Origin: an uncultured Collinsella sp.
GTDB lineage: Bacteria; Actinomycetota; Coriobacteriia; Coriobacteriales; Coriobacteriaceae
Assembly (NCBI GenBank): GCA_902491345.1
Contig: CABUHI010000009.1
Location: 4,523-68,522 of the forward strand
Direction: 5' to 3'
DNA length: 64,000 bases
Numbering within the stretch: position 1 is the first letter of the stretch; each line of letters begins with the position of its first letter. Below the pieces are notes generated by a model. That model worked only from the letters and a program-made list of their open reading frames with translations, was not told the DNA's origin and ran no database searches. Below are positions 7,031-15,327 of the stretch, one piece after another. Both the position numbers and the translations under genes were made by a program.

Positions 7031-8460
7031 AGGTTGCAGAGTGCTCCCATTAGCTGCGATTCCAAGGTATTTAGCGCTTTTGGACTCAAATCGTCATACT
7101 GAACAAGAATTTGACTTGAGTTTTCAGGGACAGATGCGCCATCGGCACACCAATAACAGTCACTGATATCGACAAAAGGGATACTCGAGCGCGTGAGGGC
7201 CCGCACAAAAGAGCTTCCGCCCGCTCCACGCTCCGCAACCACGATACAGTAAAGGCCCGCGTCTGCATGCTCGATCGAGACCTCTCCTGCCGGAAATACC
7301 TTCCGCACAAGCGCCATCAGGCCATCACGCGCCTCGCGAGCACGAACGCGCACGCGGTTCACATGTCGCTCGTAATCACCCGATTCCAGCAAACGCGCCA
7401 AAGCGACCTGATCAGCAGAGCTCACCGACGAGGCGTAGAAACCAAGGTTGCGCCTAAACCGCTCCATTAACTCATCGGGCAACACCATGTACGCCAAACG
7501 CAACGCCGATGAAAGGCTCTTCGAAAACGTGTTGGTGTAGATAACCGACTGGGCGGCATCGATCGACGCGAGCGCGGGAATCGGCTTCCCGGCAAGGCGA
7601 AACTCACAATCAAAGTCATCTTCGATGAGATACCGACCTGGTCGCTCGGCGGCCCAGCTCAGAAGCGCATAGCGATGCGCAATGCTCGTCACAAGGCCGG
7701 TCGGATACTGATGGGACGGCATCAGGTGAAGGACATCGGTCCCGCTTTTCTGCAGAGTGCTCAAGTCCACGCCCTCGTCATCCAACGGGATATGTCGAAC
7801 TTTGCAGCCCATAGCCTGATAGATACGCGTCAGACGCAAATAGCCCGGGTCCTCAACGGCATACACCTTGTCGGCTCCAAGCAACTGAACCAACATGGTA
7901 TCGAGCAGCTGGGCGCCTGCACCGATAACAATGTTGTTGGGGTCGACATTCATGCCCCTTGTCCCACGCAGATGGTGAGCAATTGCGCGTCGCAGCCGAG
8001 CGGTGCCCTGCGCCGGTGCGGGCGAAAAGATTTCGCGCTCATCTTCGGATGCCAGCGTCGCCCGTAGTGCGCTTTGCCAAAGCCGCGCCGCCTCCAAAGC
8101 GGAAGGAGAAAGTGCATCGAACAGCTCGACCTGTCCGTTGACATCATGCGCGCTGAGGCCCACAGAGACGGTATCTCGGTCGATGCCCTGCGAAGCCAAA
8201 GGCAAAACCGGTGCATCCGGAAGCTTGCAAGCGTAGTAGCCACGACGCGGCATTGAGCAAATATAGCCCTCGGCAAGTAACTGGCTATATGCATTCTCGA
8301 TGGTAATGACACTGATTCCCAGATGACTGGCAAAGGCGCGCTTAGACGGAAGATGCTCCCCCGCCACAATACGTCCAGCAACAATATCATCTCGAATTTG
8401 CTGGTAAACATACTCATAAAGCGATGCTTCGCCGCGTTTTTCCAAATTGTAGTCAAGCAT
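7021..8460 (-). CDS. pdxR: MocR/PdxR-type transcriptional regulator, 479 aa
   Basis: A GntR-type winged helix (residues about 10-80, with HLGISVITIENAY as recognition region) is fused to a fold-type I aminotransferase-like domain. The putative PLP lysine is in NTFSKSLS. This is the MocR architecture. Its position divergent from pdxS points to PdxR, which activates pyridoxal phosphate synthesis when PLP is scarce. I chose the ATG preceded by CAGGTGG rather than one 11 codons upstream. The last three codons and stop lie inside the palindromic repeat at 6912-7030. Confidence 0.88.
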   Translation of the reverse strand: MLDYNLEKRGEASLYEYVYQQIRDDIVAGRIVAGEHLPSKRAFASHLGISVITIENAYSQLLAEGYICSMPRRGYYACKLPDAPVLPLASQGIDRDTVSVGLSAHDVNGQVELFDALSPSALEAARLWQSALRATLASEDEREIFSPAPAQGTARLRRAIAHHLRGTRGMNVDPNNIVIGAGAQLLDTMLVQLLGADKVYAVEDPGYLRLTRIYQAMGCKVRHIPLDDEGVDLSTLQKSGTDVLHLMPSHQYPTGLVTSIAHRYALLSWAAERPGRYLIEDDFDCEFRLAGKPIPALASIDAAQSVIYTNTFSKSLSSALRLAYMVLPDELMERFRRNLGFYASSVSSADQVALARLLESGDYERHVNRVRVRAREARDGLMALVRKVFPAGEVSIEHADAGLYCIVVAERGAGGSSFVRALTRSSIPFVDISDCYWCADGASVPENSSQILVQYDDLSPKALNTLESQLMGALCNLSE

Positions 8461-8605
8461 GAGTTTGCCACCTGACCTTATCGAGCTGTTCAATCTGGTA
8501 TTAGGCTGACATTATTATTATCTCGAAAACTGAGTATTTTGCCATACCCAGCTCCCCGATAGGATGTTCCGTCAAGCAATGCACATGCCAACCAAGGGAG
8601 CAACC
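8461..8605. promoter_or_regulatory. Divergent pdxR-pdxS control region
   Basis: A 145-bp gap holding both promoters, A+T-rich in the middle (GACATTATTATTATCTCG). PdxR is expected to bind here by analogy with other MocR loci. I could not fix a convincing operator or -35/-10 pair. Confidence 0.4.
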
Positions 8606-9496
8606 ATGGCAGAACAGACCAGCAAGGCCGATCGCGTCAAACTCAATCGCGAACTCGCGCAGATGCTCAAGGGCGGCGTCATCATGGACGTCACCACGCC
8701 CGAGCAGGCACGCATCGCCGAGGAGGCAGGCGCCTGCGCCGTCATGGCACTCGAGCGCATCCCGGCCGACATCCGCGCCGCAGGCGGCGTCTCGCGCATG
8801 AGCGACCCCAAGATGATCAAGGGCATCCAAGAGGCCGTCTCCATCCCCGTCATGGCCAAGTGCCGCATCGGTCACATTGTCGAGGCGCAGGTCCTGCAGG
8901 CCATCGAGATCGATTACATCGACGAGTCCGAGGTTCTCTCCCCCGCCGATGACGTCTATCACATCGACAAGACCCAGTTTGACGTGCCGTTTGTCTGCGG
9001 CGCCCGCGATCTGGGCGAGGCGTTGCGCCGTGTTGCCGAGGGCGCCACTATGATTCGCACCAAGGGTGAGCCGGGTACGGGCGACGTCGTTCAGGCCGTG
9101 CGTCACATGCGCAAGATCCAAAAGCAGATCCGCGACGTTGTTGCCCTGCGCGACGACGAGCTCTTTGAGGCAGCCAAGCAACTGCAGGTTCCGGTCGAGC
9201 TGGTACGCGAGGTCCATGCCACGGGCAAGCTTCCCGTCGTGAACTTTGCCGCCGGCGGCGTAGCGACCCCGGCCGATGCCGCGCTGATGATGCAGCTGGG
9301 TGCCGAGGGCGTCTTTGTCGGCTCGGGCATCTTTAAGAGCGGCGACCCCGCCAAGCGCGCCGCTGCCATCGTTAAGGCCGTGGCAAACTTCACCGATGCC
9401 AGGCTCATCGCCGAGCTTTCGGAGGACCTGGGCGAGGCCATGGTGGGCATTATCGCCGACGAAATCGAGATTATCATGGAAGAGCGCGGGCGCTAG
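8606..9496 (+). CDS. pdxS: Pyridoxal 5'-phosphate synthase subunit PdxS
   Basis: Synthase subunit of the DXP-independent vitamin B6 pathway: condenses ribose 5-phosphate, glyceraldehyde 3-phosphate and ammonia to PLP. At 296 aa it has the family length. Landmarks are [13 protein letters not shown], the catalytic-Lys region [16 protein letters not shown] and the phosphate-binding [12 protein letters not shown]. The start ATG has GGGAG 6 nt upstream. The glutaminase subunit gene pdxT follows 20 bp later in one operon. Control by the divergent PdxR is likely. Confidence 0.97.
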   Translation: MAEQTSKADRVKLNRELAQMLKGGVIMDVTTPEQARIAEEAGACAVMALERIPADIRAAGGVSRMSDPKMIKGIQEAVSIPVMAKCRIGHIVEAQVLQAIEIDYIDESEVLSPADDVYHIDKTQFDVPFVCGARDLGEALRRVAEGATMIRTKGEPGTGDVVQAVRHMRKIQKQIRDVVALRDDELFEAAKQLQVPVELVREVHATGKLPVVNFAAGGVATPADAALMMQLGAEGVFVGSGIFKSGDPAKRAAAIVKAVANFTDARLIAELSEDLGEAMVGIIADEIEIIMEERGR

Positions 9497-9516
9497 TCCA
9501 GCAGAAAGGATCGCAC

Positions 9517-10104
9517 ATGAGCGATTATGCAGACCAAACGGTTGCCGTGCTGGCGGTCCAAGGCGCTTTTGCCGAGCACGAGGCAAGACTATTCGAGCTT
9601 GGCGCACACTGTATTGAGCTGAGGCAGGCGGCTGATTTGAAGCAGGACTTTGACCGTCTGGTACTTCCCGGCGGCGAGTCTACCGTTCAAGGGAAGCTGC
9701 TTGATGAGCTGGGCATGCTCGAGGAGCTTCGTGCCCGTATCGCTGAAGGTATGCCCGTCCTGGGCACCTGCGCCGGCTTGATTCTGCTGGCGCGCGACCT
9801 TGCCGCCCACGACGATAAGGGCACGCCGCGTTTGGCAACCATGGATGTACTTGTCGAGCGCAATGCCTACGGCAGGCAGCTCGGCAGCTTTCGAACCAAG
9901 GGGCAAATAGCCGGCATTGACGGTGAAGTGCCGCTGACGTTTATCCGCGCGCCCCGCATCGTCGAGGTCCACGGCGACGCCAAGGCCTTAGCGAAAGTCG
10001 ACGGTCGTATTGTCGCCGCCCGTCAGGGCAACCAGCTCGGCGTAACCTTCCACCCCGAACTCGACGACGACGTCCGCCTCCACGAGCTCTTCCTCCAAAT
10101 GTAG
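9517..10104 (+). CDS. pdxT: Pyridoxal 5'-phosphate synthase glutaminase PdxT
   Basis: Class I-like glutamine amidotransferase that supplies ammonia to PdxS. The nucleophile Cys is in GTCAGLIL; the catalytic His-Glu pair is in FHPEL near the C-terminus; the PGGEST motif is at residues 51-56. At 195 aa it is of normal length. The ribosome binding site GAAAGG lies 7 nt before ATG. It is the second gene of the pdxST operon and is followed by a repeat-rich non-coding gap. Confidence 0.97.
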   Translation: MSDYADQTVAVLAVQGAFAEHEARLFELGAHCIELRQAADLKQDFDRLVLPGGESTVQGKLLDELGMLEELRARIAEGMPVLGTCAGLILLARDLAAHDDKGTPRLATMDVLVERNAYGRQLGSFRTKGQIAGIDGEVPLTFIRAPRIVEVHGDAKALAKVDGRIVAARQGNQLGVTFHPELDDDVRLHELFLQM

Positions 10105-10146
10105 GCAGAGTAGAAACGAGCGTGGATTTTCGGACACGCAACAAAT

Positions 10147-10210
10147 GAGAGTGGATAATCTCCCACTTTGAGCTTGAATGCAGGCTCAAACCGGGAGATC
10201 ATTCACTCTT
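10147..10210. repeat. 64-nt imperfect palindrome
   Basis: GAGAGTGGATAATCTCCC and its partner GGGAGATCATTCACTCTT form the outer stem, TTTGAGC/GCTCAAA the inner one. Located 42 bp after pdxT, it could stabilise or end the pdxST transcript, although no U-run follows. Confidence 0.6.
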
Positions 10211-10218
10211 GTTCTATG

Positions 10219-10296
10219 TAGTCGTTTAAGAACGTCCCCAATGACTACAAGGAGTGTCCCAAGCTGCCGGCAGAAAAGGAACGTCCCTAACTGCCG
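10219..10296. repeat. Interspersed repeat, copy shared with 56380-56495
   Basis: A hairpin TAGTCGTTT...AATGACTA is followed by a 48-nt block (AAGGAGTGTCCC to CTAACTGCCG). The block is nearly identical to the one at 56448-56495. The hairpin part is in the opposite orientation relative to that copy. Confidence 0.7.
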
Positions 10297-10374
10297 CATC
10301 CGGAGCAAGACAACGCCGCAGGCAGAGGACGGACAGCGAGCGGGTCGCATTTGAGGCAAGGTGACGTGAAACGA

Positions 10375-10403
10375 AAGGGCGCTGACCTTCTGGTCGCGCC
10401 CTT
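10375..10403 (-). terminator. Hairpin, likely terminator of the RGG-protein gene
   Basis: On the minus strand AAGGGCGCGACC and GGTCAGCGCCCTT pair around AGAA, followed by TCGTTTC. Confidence 0.5.
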
Positions 10404-10451
10404 GAAGTTGAACGTCAGATTGTCCAAATGCGGCCCGCGCAGCGTCGGCCC

Positions 10452-10479
10452 GTTACGGCGTTTGGTAAAACGCCGTAAC
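10452..10479 (-). repeat. Perfect inverted repeat at the RGG-gene stop codon
   Basis: GTTACGGCGTTT and AAACGCCGTAAC, separated by 4 nt, begin at the stop codon of the RGG-protein gene. No U-run follows. It may act as an mRNA 3'-end stabiliser. Confidence 0.5.
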
Positions 10480-11390
10480 TAAAAACGGTTGCCGCGGAAG
10501 CCGCCGCCGTTGCGGCCGCCACGATCGCCACCGCGACCGCCACGGTCGTTACCACGGTTGCCGCCGAAGCCGCCACGGTTGCCACCGCGATCGCCGTAGC
10601 CACCACGGTTGCCGCCAAAGCTGCCGCGACCGCCACGGTCGCTGCCACGGTCACCAAAGCCGCCACGGCCGCCACGATCGCCACCGCGGCCACCGCGGTC
10701 ACCGCCACGGCCACCGCGATCGCCAAAGCCGCCGCGACCGCCACGGTCGCCGCCACGGCCACCGCGATCGTCACGACCGCCGCGAGGACCGCGGTCCTCG
10801 TCCAGGCCCATGGCGACGAGCGGAGCGATGACCTTATCGAGAGCGGCCATCAGCTCGGTGGCCTCCTCATAAGAAAGCTCAGGCAGGAGCTTCTCCTTCT
10901 TGTTGGCAAGCTCGACCAGGCCCTCAGCGGCATCCTCGGCAGCGAAGACAACGATCTTGCGCATATCGCCCTCGGCGTCGTCGATGCGGCCAACCAGATC
11001 GGCAGCCTCGGCCTCGGCCATCAGGCCATCGAGCTCACGAAGGCGCATGCCCAGCAGGTCGGACATTTCCTTCTGCTCCATCTTGGGCTTGAGGTCAAGG
11101 AGCTTGATGGCGCGCTCGATGTTCGCCATGCGCTCGGCCTTGGCCTCCTCCTCTTTGGAAATAGCAAAGCGACGGCTACGCAGCAGGCGGGCGGCCTTCT
11201 GCATCTTGTCCATCAGCTCTTCGTCATCGTAATCAACGGCGGCCTCGACAACCTCGGCCTCCTCCTCGGCGGAAACCTCGTCAGCAGCCTCAACCTCGGC
11301 AGCTTCGGTCTCCACGGTCTCGACTGCCTCGACCTCGGCAGCCATGGTCTCGTTCTCGGTCTCGTTCATGATCTCTTCGTTCTCGGACAT
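10479..11390 (-). CDS. MarR-like winged-helix protein with RGG-box tail, 303 aa
   Basis: Three parts. Residues 1-57 are very acidic (Glu/Ala/Val-rich). Residues about 60-190 resemble a MarR-type winged helix: MEQKEMSDLLGMRLRELDGLM as helix-turn-helix, followed by LVGRIDDAEGDMRKIVVF as wing. Residues about 195-303 are an RGG-box tail with about 18 RGG triplets mixed with DRGG, GFGDRGG and GGNRGG units. RGG tails bind RNA and favour condensates in other organisms. A link to a MarR-like domain is unusual, and I do not know a named family. The ribosome binding site AAGGAGT lies 4 nt upstream of ATG. The tail DNA is internally repetitive. Single gene; function unknown. Confidence 0.85.
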   Translation of the reverse strand: MSENEEIMNETENETMAAEVEAVETVETEAAEVEAADEVSAEEEAEVVEAAVDYDDEELMDKMQKAARLLRSRRFAISKEEEAKAERMANIERAIKLLDLKPKMEQKEMSDLLGMRLRELDGLMAEAEAADLVGRIDDAEGDMRKIVVFAAEDAAEGLVELANKKEKLLPELSYEEATELMAALDKVIAPLVAMGLDEDRGPRGGRDDRGGRGGDRGGRGGFGDRGGRGGDRGGRGGDRGGRGGFGDRGSDRGGRGSFGGNRGGYGDRGGNRGGFGGNRGNDRGGRGGDRGGRNGGGFRGNRF

Positions 11391-11542
11391 GAGACTCCTT
11401 CTTGGCCCTCTCGGGCATCATCGCCCCATTCGCGGGGCCCGTCGCGCACTCTTTGCGCTTTAAACATTCATGCCTCTCGGCAAAACGTCCATTAGTTTAT
11501 GGTGTTGCCATCCAATCTAGCTGCAGAATCTATGTGCACACA

Positions 11543-12955
11543 TTAATGCGACATGTGCGACTCGCGGCGAGCGTACACAACCGATACCACAAATCCGACC
11601 ACGGCAATTACAGCCGCCACACGCACGGCTGCCGCAAATCCAATCGCCTGGGCAACGTCGGTCGCAGCGCCAGCAGCGCCGGTAGTCGCCGCAGAACTCG
11701 AAAGCAGGCCGATAAACAGCGACGGACCAAACGATGCGGCAATCATGTTCCACGTGTTGAGCAATGCCGTTCCGTGAGGATGCTCAGCGGCAGGCAGCGT
11801 CTCCAAGCCGGCCGTTTGCGAGGGGCTCAGAACCAGGCCGACTCCGGCATACACCAAAACGGTCAACACCACGACAACGCCGATGTTCATGCTTGCGGCC
11901 GTCATCGAGATGGCAGTCTGCCCCACGGCGATCAGGGCAAAGCCGACCGGCAGCAGCGGCCATGCGCCACGGGCGTCCATCACGCGTCCGCCCACAATCG
12001 AGGTCACGGCATTGCAGGCAATCGCCGGCAAAATGAGCAAGCCCGCAACAAGTGCGGTCATGCCGTATGCGCCCTCAAAATAGAGCGGCAACAAAACGCT
12101 CATCGAGAACGTCGTCATCATCGACACCACCACAAGCAGACACGCAGGCCAAAAACGAACGCTCGCCATGGGACGCACGTTAAGCACCGGATGCTCGAGC
12201 TTGAGCTGGCGGGCCGCAAACAGGCCGAGCAGCACAATGGCGGCGAAGAGCGTCGCGATGCCGGCAATCAGATTGGTCGAGAACTCGCCTACGGAATACA
12301 CAAATGCCGTAATACCGGCAGCGAGCAAAACCACCGACAGAATATCAAGCGTGGTGTTCGAACGCTCTCCGACATTCTGGACAAGCTTTACGCCCGCCGC
12401 AGCGACCACAATGCCGCCCACCAGCGGCACTACGAATACCGCCCTCCAGCCAAACAACGTGCACATAAGACCGCTGATCACGGGCCCAAACGCCGGCCCC
12501 AGCGTAATGCAGGCACCGCCCAGGCTCAGATACAAACCGAGCTTCTCGCGCGGGGCGCAAGACAGTACCACGTTCATCATGAGCGGAAACAAGATGCCCG
12601 ATCCCGCAGCCTGCAGGATACGGCTTGGCAGCAAAACGCTAAACGACGGAGCGACCAGGCACAGGACTTCGCCGGCGACCATGCATCCGCATGCGAAAAA
12701 CAGCAGCTTGCGCGTCGAGAAACGGCCGGACAGAAAGGCCATGATGGCCGTAAAGATCGACGTCACGATCATGTAGCCCGAAACGAGCCACTGCGCCGTG
12801 GTGGCACTCACCGAAAAGGCCGCCATAATGTCGTGCAGCGCCACGTTAATGATGTTCTCGTTAAACGCGGCAACAAAGGCTGCAGCATACATTACGACGA
12901 GAATCGCCGAGGCTGTCGACGGTGATTGAGTTTGCTTTTGGGATTTGGTCCCCAT
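11543..12955 (-). CDS. MFS drug exporter of the DHA2 (EmrB/QacA) type, 470 aa
   Basis: Proton-driven multidrug efflux permease with many hydrophobic segments (about 14 expected for the family). N-terminal landmarks: AAFNENIINVALHDI (motif D1-like), QWLVSGYMI, and motif A-like LSGRFSTRKLL. Motif C-like segments follow (GSGILFPLMM, LGPAFGPVISG). The start ATG has AGGAAGG 5 nt upstream; an upstream extension of 39 residues is not membrane-like and lacks a ribosome binding site. Stands alone. Substrate unknown. Confidence 0.9.
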   Translation of the reverse strand: MGTKSQKQTQSPSTASAILVVMYAAAFVAAFNENIINVALHDIMAAFSVSATTAQWLVSGYMIVTSIFTAIMAFLSGRFSTRKLLFFACGCMVAGEVLCLVAPSFSVLLPSRILQAAGSGILFPLMMNVVLSCAPREKLGLYLSLGGACITLGPAFGPVISGLMCTLFGWRAVFVVPLVGGIVVAAAGVKLVQNVGERSNTTLDILSVVLLAAGITAFVYSVGEFSTNLIAGIATLFAAIVLLGLFAARQLKLEHPVLNVRPMASVRFWPACLLVVVSMMTTFSMSVLLPLYFEGAYGMTALVAGLLILPAIACNAVTSIVGGRVMDARGAWPLLPVGFALIAVGQTAISMTAASMNIGVVVVLTVLVYAGVGLVLSPSQTAGLETLPAAEHPHGTALLNTWNMIAASFGPSLFIGLLSSSAATTGAAGAATDVAQAIGFAAAVRVAAVIAVVGFVVSVVYARRESHMSH

Positions 12956-13159
12956 GAAATTCCTTCCTCTTAGAACGACAATCGCATCGCCCCAGAGGAA
13001 CGGTCCAGGGCGAAAATGAGCCCTAGACTTACGCCAGACGCCGTACGCGACGAATCTGACAACATGGTCCAACGTCGAAAGATTGTAACGCGGACGCGCA
13101 GCTTTCCTTCCGCGCTATTATTAAAAGTCCACGAAAGCATGAGACATGAGGAGCCCGCC

Positions 13160-13570
13160 ATGATTAAGCCCATCATGAAATCCGAGTTCTTTTTACGCCT
13201 GCCTTCCGAAGACGCGGGACCCGACGACGCCGTAATCGGGCAAGACCTCCTGGATACGCTCCACGAGCATGAGCACGAGTGCGTGGGCCTCGCTGCCAAC
13301 ATGATCGGCGTGCGCAAACGCATCATCTGCGTAAAGGACGGCAGCAAGTCGCTGCTCATGTACAACCCGCAAATTCTTGAGCAGGTCAATGCCTATCAAA
13401 CGAGCGAAGGATGCCTCTCGCTGATCGGTGAGCGTCCCTGTACCCGCTATCGCCGCATTAAGGTTGAGTATTTGGACGAGAACTTCGTCCACCGCATCAA
13501 AAACTTCTCGGGCTACACCGCCGAGATCATCCAGCACGAAATCGACCACTGCAACGGAATCGTTATTTAG
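13160..13570 (+). CDS. Peptide deformylase-like protein, 136 aa
   Basis: Peptide deformylases remove the formyl group from nascent proteins. Motif II (EGCLS, metal Cys) and motif III (QHEIDH, two metal His and the catalytic Glu) are intact. In motif I (VGLAANMIG) the usual glutamine is replaced by Met; this Gln normally helps polarise the formyl group. The protein is shorter than typical deformylases (about 150-190 aa). GAGGAG lies 7 nt before ATG. A second, differently degenerate copy is at 20780-21199. Activity is therefore plausible but not assured. Confidence 0.8.
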   Translation: MIKPIMKSEFFLRLPSEDAGPDDAVIGQDLLDTLHEHEHECVGLAANMIGVRKRIICVKDGSKSLLMYNPQILEQVNAYQTSEGCLSLIGERPCTRYRRIKVEYLDENFVHRIKNFSGYTAEIIQHEIDHCNGIVI

Positions 13571-13586
13571 TTCCACCGATTCAAGA

Positions 13587-13620
13587 AAGCTCCCTGCAGC
13601 CAAGCAACTGCAGGGAGCTT
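13587..13620. terminator. Bidirectional terminator hairpin
   Basis: AAGCTCCCTGCAG and CTGCAGGGAGCTT around an 8-nt loop, between convergent deformylase-like and aminotransferase genes. Confidence 0.75.
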
Positions 13621-13644
13621 TCGATTGTATAGAGCCTCTATCCC

Positions 13645-15165
13645 TTAGCTTTGACGGTAATGATCGAAGAAGTCGGCGAGGTCTTCGAGCGACTCTTTGA
13701 GCACTTCCATGCGCGGCAGGTACACGATGCGGAAGTGATCGGGCTCGGCCCAGTTAAAGCCGCCGCCGCGCGTGATCAGAATCTTCTTCTCGTGCAGCAG
13801 GTCGAGGGCAAACTGCTCGTCATCGGTGATGTTGAACTTCTTAACATCCATCTTGGGGAAGATATAGAACGCCGCGCGCGGCTTGACCACCGAGATGCCA
13901 TCGATCTTGTTGAGTGCCTCATACACAAAGTTGCGCTGCTCGTAGACACGACCGCCGGGACGGATGTAGTCGTTGACCGACTGATGACCACCGAGCGCCG
14001 TCTGGACGATCGACTGGGCCGGCACGTTGGAGCACAGGCGCATGTTAGAGAGCATGTTGATACCCATAATGAAGTCGCTCATGCAGCGCTGGTTGCCCGA
14101 AAGCACCATCCAGCCAATACGGTAGCCCGCGATCATATGCGACTTGGACAGACCGCTAAAGGTAACGCAGGGCAGATCGGGAGCGAGCGAGGCAATCGAG
14201 ACGTGCTCGTAGCCGTCCATGCACAGGCGGTCGTAGATCTCATCGGCAAAGATCATCAGCTGGTGCCTGCGCGCAACCTCGACGATGCCCTCGAGCACCT
14301 CGCGCGGATAGACGGAGCCCGTGGGGTTGTTGGGGTTGATGATGACGAGGGCCTTGGTCGCGCTCGTGATCTTGGACTCCATATCCTCCAGGTCGGGATA
14401 CCAATCCGCCTGCTCATCGCACAGATAGTGCACGGGATGGCCGCCGGCAAGGGTTGCGCACGCCGTCCAAAGCGGATAGTCGGGGCTGGGGATCAGAATC
14501 TCGTCGCCATTGTCGAGCAGCGCGTTCATCGAAAGCTGAATGAGCTCGGACACGCCGTTGCCCGTGTAGATATGCTCCATCTGAACATTGGGCAGGCCTT
14601 TGATCTGCGAATACTGCATGATCGCCTTGCGCGCAGAGAACAGGCCGCGCGAGTTGGAATAGCCTTCGCAGTCGGGCAGCTGCTGGCGCATGTCCTTGAT
14701 GACCTCGTCGGGCGTGCGGAAACCGAAGGGCGCCGGGTTGCCGATATTGAGCTTGAGGATGCGCTCGCCCTCGTCCTCCATACGGGCAGCCTCGTCGACG
14801 ACGGGACCGCGCACATCATACAGGACGTTATCAAGCTTGGTGGATTTAGAAAAAGTACGCATGGTGGTGCTCCTTGGAATTTGAGCTGAGGGATGGGGTT
14901 CGGGCTTGGAAACGTTACGGGGCGATGATGCCTCGCCTTGATCGGCGTCACTGGCAAGCAGCCAGGTAACATCGACCTCCAAAATGCGGGCGAGCAGCTC
15001 TGCCACATCGCGCCGCGGGATCGTCTTGCCGCTCACATATTGGCTCATCTGACTCTTGCCGAGTTTTTTGCCGAGCATCTCCGATGCGCGGATTACGTCC
15101 GACTGGCGAACGTCGCGATCGGACATAGTCTGTCGCAGGCGATCGCTAAACGTCTCTTGGGCCAC
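13645..15165 (-). CDS. XRE helix-turn-helix / AlaT-type aminotransferase fusion, 506 aa
   Basis: Residues about 5-70 form a Cro/CI-type DNA-binding domain (SDRLRQTMSD, then KSQMSQYVSGKTIPRRD). After a linker, residues about 105-506 form a class I aminotransferase resembling alanine aminotransferase AlaA/AlaT. Landmarks are NPNNPTGS, ADEIYD and the PLP lysine in SGLSKSHM. The GTG start has AAGGAGG exactly 5 nt upstream, so the helix-turn-helix part is translated together with the enzyme. Four copies of an octamer lie just upstream. A direct amino-acid sensor that represses its own gene is a reasonable inference. This is not a MocR protein: its DNA-binding domain is XRE, not GntR. Confidence 0.88.
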   Translation of the reverse strand: MAQETFSDRLRQTMSDRDVRQSDVIRASEMLGKKLGKSQMSQYVSGKTIPRRDVAELLARILEVDVTWLLASDADQGEASSPRNVSKPEPHPSAQIPRSTTMRTFSKSTKLDNVLYDVRGPVVDEAARMEDEGERILKLNIGNPAPFGFRTPDEVIKDMRQQLPDCEGYSNSRGLFSARKAIMQYSQIKGLPNVQMEHIYTGNGVSELIQLSMNALLDNGDEILIPSPDYPLWTACATLAGGHPVHYLCDEQADWYPDLEDMESKITSATKALVIINPNNPTGSVYPREVLEGIVEVARRHQLMIFADEIYDRLCMDGYEHVSIASLAPDLPCVTFSGLSKSHMIAGYRIGWMVLSGNQRCMSDFIMGINMLSNMRLCSNVPAQSIVQTALGGHQSVNDYIRPGGRVYEQRNFVYEALNKIDGISVVKPRAAFYIFPKMDVKKFNITDDEQFALDLLHEKKILITRGGGFNWAEPDHFRIVYLPRMEVLKESLEDLADFFDHYRQS

Positions 15166-15186
15166 TAGAACCTCCTTGCTGGCAAA

Positions 15187-15267
15187 GTTCAATTTATAGA
15201 ACACGAATTGAACCTGAGTTCAATTTAGACAGCAGTATAGCTCCGTGCCTCATTCGAAAGTTCAATT
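15187..15267 (-). promoter_or_regulatory. Operator cluster, four GTTCAATT octamers
   Basis: GTTCAATT or its complement occurs at 15187-15194, 15206-15213 (inverted), 15218-15225 and 15260-15267. The first two make a palindrome with an 11-nt spacer. The cluster begins 22 bp upstream of the XRE-aminotransferase start. Confidence 0.65.
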
Positions 15268-15327
15268 TCATAAGAAAATGTACCAGACTCCGAGATTTGC
15301 CCAAAGCGAACAATGACGTGTACACGT

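Larger units (their letters stand above)
10105..10478. other. 374-bp repeat-rich non-coding gap
   Basis: Between pdxT and the convergent RGG-protein gene. Left to right it holds a 64-nt palindrome (10147-10210), a repeat shared with 56380-56495 (10219-10296), a G+C-rich stretch with no coding signal, a terminator-like hairpin (10375-10403) and a perfect inverted repeat next to the stop codon of the next gene (10452-10479). No gene was recognised. Confidence 0.7.

Noticed and set aside
8501..9607. Minus-strand frame opposite pdxS
   Set aside because: Leu/Gly/His-rich translation of the complement of a conserved gene; no start signal.
10489..10800. Tandem repeats that could be taken for a CRISPR or satellite array
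   Set aside because: The periodicity comes from codons of the RGG-box tail; units vary in length and there are no unique spacers.
11402..12925. 507-codon plus-strand frame opposite the MFS exporter
   Set aside because: Rich in His, Arg and Gln as expected for the complement of a membrane protein gene; no homology-like motif.
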